From NCBI RefSeq assembly GCF_020921035.1, contig NC_063160.1, positions 5,476,501 to 5,540,500 of the forward strand: a stretch of DNA of 64,000 nucleotides, in the 5' to 3' direction. Every line of letters begins with the position of its first letter. Within the stretch, counting starts at the first letter, position 1. The position numbers were made by a program, and so were the translations under genes. The notes beneath the pieces were generated by a model. It searched no databases and was not told where the DNA came from. It saw nothing but the letters and a program-made list of their open reading frames with translations. This DNA comes from Rhodamnia argentea (lineage: Eukaryota > Streptophyta > Magnoliopsida > Myrtales > Myrtaceae). Shown in pieces: positions 57,815 through 64,000 of this stretch.

Positions 57815-58400
57815 TATTTAAATGCTAAACCTATTGAAATTATGCCAATTCAGTACTAAACCTTTTATTTTTCTAATTGAGTCTTAAAACTTTTGCATTT
57901 GTGACAATTTAGTTCATCCGATCAACTTTAATTGGAAATTGCTAATGGTGGCACCGGCTGGGCACAAACAGTTTACCGACTTTGATGTGAATAATTTTTA
58001 ATAATATTAGAATATTTTTTTTGAATTTTTCATTGATTTTTTCAATTTCCCTTTTTTTTTCCCTTTCCCTACCTTCTTCCTCTACCCGACCACGGGCATG
58101 GTCGACTTTATCAGCAATTGGAGAGGCTTGACCTCGCCCTTGCCATGGTTATGCAAGGCCGAGCCTCGCCGCTCCTCTCCATTGGCTGGTGGCTAAAATC
58201 CGGCGATCGGCTAGAGGAAGAAGATAGAAAAAAAATAAAAGATAAAAAAAGGAAAAAAATAAAAATAAAAATAAAAAATTTGAAAAAATACTATTAAAAA
58301 TTGAACGGTTGATATTGTTTAGGAATTAAGTTGAATATAAATCAAAGGTCTAGAAAAAATTAAAAAATTTATTGAATTTCAATTTTTTCTATATATTGAA
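57815..58400. mobile_element. MITE with GC core, truncated termini
   Basis: The left arm has CCTATTGAAATTATGCCAATTC and CTAAACC subrepeats. The core (58075-58205) is GC-rich (CTCGCC, GGCCGAGCC), preceded by a pyrimidine tract and followed by a purine tract. The right arm (TTTAGGAATTAAGTTGAATA) is short and diverged. It ends just upstream of the COX6A promoter. Confidence 0.5.
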
Positions 58401-58538
58401 TTAAAATTGAGAGATCATTTGTGTCATTAAAAAAATTAATCTTCTCTTGGCAATTGCAAAGACGAGTATAAACGAGAGGGTCCAGCCAAACGGTGGGGCG
58501 TCTCAAAGTGGTTTTCCAAGGAAAGGGTTGAGAAAGAA

Positions 58539-61500
58539 ATGGCGATGGCTACGGTGCGATCTGCTCTTCTCCGAAGCTCTCTTCGTGGTGGCTCACGTCC
58601 CTCCTCTGTCCCCAAGCGCAACTTCGCTTCCTCTGCTCATGACGATGAGCGTATGCTCCTCTCTCTCTCTCTCTCTCTCTCTATGTTCAATTGTTGTTCA
58701 GGTGGATTTGGTGTTTCGGTGCTCATTTGTAGATTTCGGTTCGATTGTCCGATTTCTTGGTGCGGCTTATCCACCTTTCGTTTGGGTGTGATTCTAGAGT
58801 TTGATTCATGGGGACTCGATTTGACGTTGGGGTTCCGGGTTGCTGTAGTTGAATTCCCTCATACATGTGGTGGAGATGTGTAGATGATCCTTTCTTCTTT
58901 TGAGTGACGGAATTAGGGACCTTATGATTGACATGTGAAAGCGGAACTTTTTCCCATCATTCTCGGTTTCTTGACATCTTGTCTTCCTTTTTTGACTCCC
59001 ATCAGTTATGAAGCTTAAATGCTCTTTCTGTGGATAAGAACATGTAGATTGAAGAATGTGGTCTGCGTATCTAGAAATTCTGGAGCGTAGTGAAATGGTT
59101 CCTTTACAAAAATTTGAAGCTGAAAGGTTTCTATTTGAATGTAGAGAAAGATGGACAGCGACCTGTTATCTGAAGCTGTTGCAATTTTTGGCTATAGTGC
59201 TCAATGGTGAATTCGGTTTTACTAGTTTTTTTTATTTTTTCCCCTAATAGGTGAGATGGCGAAGTGGGAGAAGGTGACATATGCAGGTATTGTGACATGC
59301 TCGATTTTGGCTATTTATAACCTGTCCAAGGGACATCCTCATCACGAAGAGCCTCCCGTAAGCGTTCTTTCCTAGAAATCAACTCCCACTGTGCCTATTG
59401 TACTTTTTTTTTTCAAGGTTTCCAGAGTCTTGTATATTTGACAAAAGTAGTTGGACAACTTTCTTTTCCTGCTATAAGTTCTGATGTTTCTTATGCTTAT
59501 TCGGGGCTTTTTATTCTCAAAGATCAATTTTGCAAAGCACTTTTCTTTTTTTCTTTTTTTTTCCAATGAAATATAGTTGTGGTGGGGCTTACAGAGTCTG
59601 TTTCGTTGACATGTTTTGCAGCCGTACCCATACTTGCACATCCGCAATAAAGAGTTTCCATGGGGTATGTATGATTCGTCGTGTTGCTAACTTAATCTAA
59701 TTCTTCTTGGTGTGGTAACTCATATGTGCAGACCTAATGTATTAATGTATAATATCAAATATGGCTCTTCTTTATATGTATTGTCTTATTAGCACCTATA
59801 TGGCCCTATGGATTTTTACTTGTTTGTCAGATTGTATATTAGAATATCTATTTAATTTTTAACTGGGGAATATTAATAATTGCTTTTTATTGGAAACCTT
59901 GTATTTTTTATTCTGCATCTTCAGCAATTTTTGCAATATCTTAAGATTAGGCACGTGCTATTTAACTTTCAACACTGTAAACGTGGAACCGTAGGCTGTT
60001 ACCCTTTTAAATGTGATGGTTGTAACTAGGTTTCGATATTATGTAGGAGGCATATGTAGAATTGAAGTCACTGTTTTAGCACAAATGAACTGATATCAAT
60101 ATTTCCTATACTAGGAATGTTGAGGCAAATTAAGATGTGTTTTACTAGCAACTAGGTTGATGTCGACTGCGAATGTGAAAATGGAAATGAGACCAAATAT
60201 ATTTTGAACTAGATGATAGTTAATGTAGCTTGTCTGGGCACATTACTTGTTTCAGTTTTGTCGTGGAAAAATGGAACAAGTCTTCTGTGAAGAGTATTCG
60301 GCTGACCAGATATCATTTCCTATATGCTTAGAAAAATTGAAACTGGGTTGATTGTTATCTCCTAGGTTGCCTCCCTGTGCAATTATGGATGGTTTATTCA
60401 TTTTGGTGAAACTTGGCCCTGCTCAGAGCATTGCTATCCCCCCTTGGAAATTTCAATTTAGGCTTAAGGGTCATGTAATATGCTGGTTCATTGAAGTAAA
60501 TGTTCTCGGGCTAACTTTTGAGTGGTTATGATGTAGTGTCTCATAAGTAATGCCATAGAATCTGCAACTGCAAGAGTTTTTGGTTACTGAAATCGTCAAC
60601 TTTGTGAAGCAAGTAATTTGTAGCCTTATTTTTTCAGGAAGCTAACATTTAATTAAGAGGTCTCAGTTGCAGTTCCCATTAGTTTAGTTGAATGTACGAT
60701 AAGAACTAAGTTATCAGTTTGTCAGGCTTGTATCTTGAAATTGAATCTGCATGAGTTTTTCTTTAGAAGTTAAGACTCCTTGTGATCCAGTTGGATCTTT
60801 TCAGCTGATACCGTGGTAGCAAAACTAGCCTCGAGGTTGTGGTTACTTTCTAAGACTACCTTGTTTAGCATGCTTAGTTTTTTGTTTTTTTCCCGTATCC
60901 ACGCACTTTCTCTTGAATTTCGGTTTTTCACATTAGGCTTTGTGAGTGTCTCTCAGGTACTTTTTAAGCGTTACTTCATAGGAATATTTCAATTCCAAGG
61001 ATCGAACAACTAGGTTCTTCATATACGGGCAATGGCACTTCAACTAGTTTCGTGTAATTGCTATTTGAAAACGGAAAGTCAGACAGAAGGGGTATCCAAT
61101 GTTGATTTTCTTTTTGTACCTGAAGAGAACCTACTCTCAGCTTTTACGAGTGTCTCTCGGGTACTTGTTAAGCATACTTCGTAGGAATATTTCAATGTCC
61201 AAGGTGTCGATTAAACAGGATACCAGAAAAATGGTACAGTGGAAAATAGAATCTTTCTTTAAACAGCTCCTTTGGAAGTGCCATTGGGGCACTTTTTAAC
61301 AGAAAAGTGGTCTGCATTGATAGGTGTTTTCTTTTTCTTTTAAGACTGACAAAGAAGGAACTGGATTGGGGAAAGGTACATGGAAGTGCTTATTTTCTTG
61401 CTTGAGATTTTGATGTCCTCCTAAATAATTTACTGCTGGTAATTGGTTGTGTTTTGGTTATGAATTCCTATTACTGAGTTTCATAGGGGATTCGATACAG

Positions 61501-62160
61501 TTTCTAGCATGTTCCATCTTTGCCCCCCCCTCTTTTCCTCCACTCCTCTGAAAAAGGGGCTTGCATAGGTGTGTTGGATGGTAAATCAAAATCAGGTAAA
61601 AGTGTACATCCTCAGCAGATCAACAAAAGTGTTATTTTAGTTGAGATTATGTGTAGGATTAATAGTTGGAAGGTTGATCTGTCACTTGTATTAGTTTCTG
61701 TTACTCTCTTTTTTCCTTCAATTCTTCTCCTACAACTGGGCCAATGAAGTGCGTGAAACCAAAATGAAGTTAACATCTATTCTCCATAAATCTCTCTGGT
61801 TGAAACAACTATGAATGGCTCATGTGGGCATTGAATTGAATAGTCAGAAAATACAAAACAAACTCTTCCTGTTAAGGATGAGAATCCAGTCTTTTGAATA
61901 TTTAGAATGTCATCATTGCCATACTTTGGTGCATCCGTTTGGTTGATTGATCAAGTCATAGCCCAAGATCCAGATCTCTCCCCATGCTTCTTTCTCCATG
62001 AACTGAGAGATATTTTATCTTTGTTACTCGATGAACACCTTCTCTTCTGTTAATATTGCTCGGACTATTTACCAAAAGCTAGCCCTTTCCCGCTGTGGTT
62101 TCTCTCGTACTTTTAAGTGTGATCCTCCTTATCTCAGCTTTGTCACACTCTTACTAAAAC

Positions 62161-62227
<67 letters not shown>

Positions 62228-63176
62228 AGAAACACGCGCCCTGCATGCACGCACATACACTAACTTACATTCTTGAGCATTGAATACACGTACCACAGGA
62301 AATGTTACTTATCGATCTGTGATAATATTTTGCTTCTTGGCTGCTACATTTTATTGGACTTTGATCTGATCTTAAAATGGAACGTCTGAATGGTCCTATC
62401 TAGGTTATCAAATTAAACATTGTTGACTTGATTGTGGAAAACTTTTTAGTAAGTGAAAGTCAAACTTTCACTGGATTGTCTTATGAGTTGTCTCTTGGCA
62501 GATTGCTTTGATTTCATATCTTTGAAAGTAATATTCGAATGAACTTAATGCTTCCAAAGAAACCACCAACCTTTTGCTTGTATATCAAATTATTGGAATT
62601 CTCTCAGCTAGTGCTGGTTAGTGATAACAAAGTTGGGAAACTTGGAATCCGAGCTTTGGATTTATTACTCTCTGTTATGCTGTGAGATAGAATCATTGAA
62701 CTGTTCTCCATGATGTCCATATCTTTCTGTCTTCGATCTTTGTGACGGTGACAGAAGAAGAAATAGTTGTATTAGGATCCTGATTCACTTGTCTGGACCT
62801 TGGTGGGTACGTAGATGTGCATGTGCAAGGGCATTATTTTAAAAGAGGTCTTAGAAGCTGGATAAATAATGTATGTACACGAGGATGTATGTTTCTGTTT
62901 CTTTGTTGCTCCATTGAAGTTTTCGATTTGTCCTGTCGATGTGAAGGGTCTCTATCTTGAACCTAATTTTTTTTTCATTTGTACTGAGGATTTAGCTTTC
63001 TTTTTTCCTTTGTATTTAAGTTTCTGTTCTTGTCAAATGAGTAATGTGGCATGGCTGCAGATGGTTACTCCTTTTTGGTGTCTCGATTCAGGAATCCTAG
63101 TGTGTGCTTTTCCCTTACAGTATTTTTTTGTGTGTTTTCAGGTCCTGATGGACTTTTTGAAGTCAAGCACCACTGA
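58539..63176 (+). CDS. COX6A: Cytochrome c oxidase subunit 6a, mitochondrial (four exons)
   Basis: Exons 58539-58650, 59251-59357, 59622-59664 and 63142-63176 join in frame with GT-AG introns to a 98-residue protein. It has a basic, serine-rich N-terminal mitochondrial presequence (MAMATVRSALLRSSLRGG), then EMAKWEKVTYAGIVTCSILA and IYNLSKGHPHHEEPP (single membrane segment), and the conserved tail YPYLHIRNKEFPWGPDGLF-EVKHH. COX6A is a nuclear-encoded subunit of respiratory complex IV in the inner membrane. Length and tail match plant COX6a. The ATG at 58539 is chosen because the presequence follows directly. Intron 3 is about 3.5 kb, unusually long for so small a gene, and holds a CT/CA microsatellite. 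Poly-A signals AATAAA occur at about 63364 and 63420. No lesion. Confidence 0.93.
62163..62228. repeat. (CT)n(CA)n compound microsatellite in COX6A intron 3
   Basis: About 40 bp of CT followed by about 25 bp of CA repeats. Confidence 0.95.
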
Positions 63177-63432
63177 GATCACGAGTAGCAGCAACATGGA
63201 TCTGTTTGGAAGTCACCCTTGCTTAGCTAATTCCTTTGCTCACACATCTTGAGTTTTGATGCACATTGCCATGAGTCGTGCGGTGTGTGGATCATGTAAT
63301 TGGGAATTTCCTTTGCCTTTCAGGATCTTGTTTCTGCATTCATCGCACTTCCCCAGGTTGTTCAATAAAGTTTGATGGATGTGGCGGATTATATTCGTTT
63401 GAATTCCTGGATTTGTTGTCAATAAATTGTTT

Positions 63433-64000
63433 TTCCTGAAGTAGATACGGTTGATGGGTTGAGATTGAGAGACTCGAGCAGAACTTCTACCACCGACTGT
63501 GCCTTCCCTCGCCCCCTACGTAGCTGACAATTCCTCAGCATTTCATAATTCCTACAAGCACAATAGTGACCACAGACTGCCTTGGATCTCCCTGTACTCG
63601 TGTCTAACTCTCTTCTCTTCCCCTTTTCCACCTCAACAATAGTCGAGGCTGGGGATCAAGGACGGCTGCCACACTGCCAGGAATGGCCTTTGGCGACCCA
63701 GCTCAACCTTTGATCTAGGCGGATCATATCTGTGTAGCTCAGGTCCTACCCATATCCAAAGCAGAGACGAGATAGGAAGCTTGGGCTCACTTTGAGCCTC
63801 AAATCTCGGCTTGTCGCCATCACCAGATTCAACGGTAGCACCTTGCCTGACGATGGAGTCAGCATGGTCATCTAGAGATGGGGACAAGCGAGGAGAAGAG
63901 AGAGAGCGGGGGTGACTGTTTTGTTTTGTTTTTTTTTAAATAATGGTGGAGGAGTGGCGACACTATGGGAGTGGCTGTGTCGGAGACTCGGAGTGTTGGC
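63433..64000. other. No supported gene; possible edge of a minus-strand feature
   Basis: A minus-strand frame of 84 codons (63887-63633) is GC-balanced and follows a CT-rich leader, but shows no recognisable motif and could be transposon core sequence. The window ends within this region. Confidence 0.3.

Noticed and set aside
62031-62276. Frame through the CT/CA repeat in COX6A intron 3
   Set aside because: Low-complexity artefact of the microsatellite.
1-64000. CRISPR array, bacterial operons or prophage
   Set aside because: The window is plant nuclear DNA; tandem repeats here lack spacer structure.

Overview
This window looks like nuclear DNA of a dicot. It has spliced genes with GT-AG introns, AT-rich intergenic DNA, long CT/TA microsatellites and dense transposon debris. 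The repeat style (foldback MITEs built from short subrepeats, with CTCGCC-rich cores) and the AGL62-type MADS genes would fit Myrtaceae such as Eucalyptus. That taxonomic guess comes from memory of such genomes and is not proven here.

Region by region. 0-7.6 kb: a small GRF zinc-finger/membrane protein gene (+), a 170-180 bp tandem array, and a decayed but multi-exon FAR1/FHY3-like MULE-transposase-derived gene (-). The two genes converge, and weak inverted-terminal similarity hints at one large two-gene MULE. 7.9-9.9 kb: an intact DYW-type PPR gene. 10-18 kb: gene-poor, with a U6 snRNA pseudogene and MITEs. 18-25 kb: three solo LTRs with perfect 5-bp target duplications, two of them nested in a hAT-like MITE that itself interrupts another MITE. 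26-31.8 kb: a complete but mutated Ty1/copia element (-) with 272-bp LTRs and a 5-bp target duplication. 32-35 kb: two MITEs with terminal inverted repeats. 35.7-36.8 kb: an intact SMI1/KNR4-like gene. 37.8-40.6 kb: an old copia remnant carrying a MITE. 42-50 kb: three broken small genes (RALF-like peptide, B3-domain NGATHA-like fragment, defensin-like peptide) among MITEs. 52-56.4 kb: a tandem pair of type I (AGL62-like) MADS genes, one intact and one frameshifted. 58.5-63.2 kb: an intact four-exon COX6A gene for a mitochondrial cytochrome c oxidase subunit.

Four genes look functional: PPR-DYW, SMI1/KNR4-like, MADS copy 1 and COX6A; the GRF gene is also open. PPR-DYW and COX6A both point to organelles, but nothing shows a functional link between neighbours. 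The most interesting layer is the repeat architecture. Several foldback MITEs have 9-10 bp target duplications and arms made of roughly 30-bp subrepeats. A GC-rich core flanked by pyrimidine and purine tracts recurs inside elements with unrelated termini. All claims come from reading the sequence; no database or alignment tool was used.
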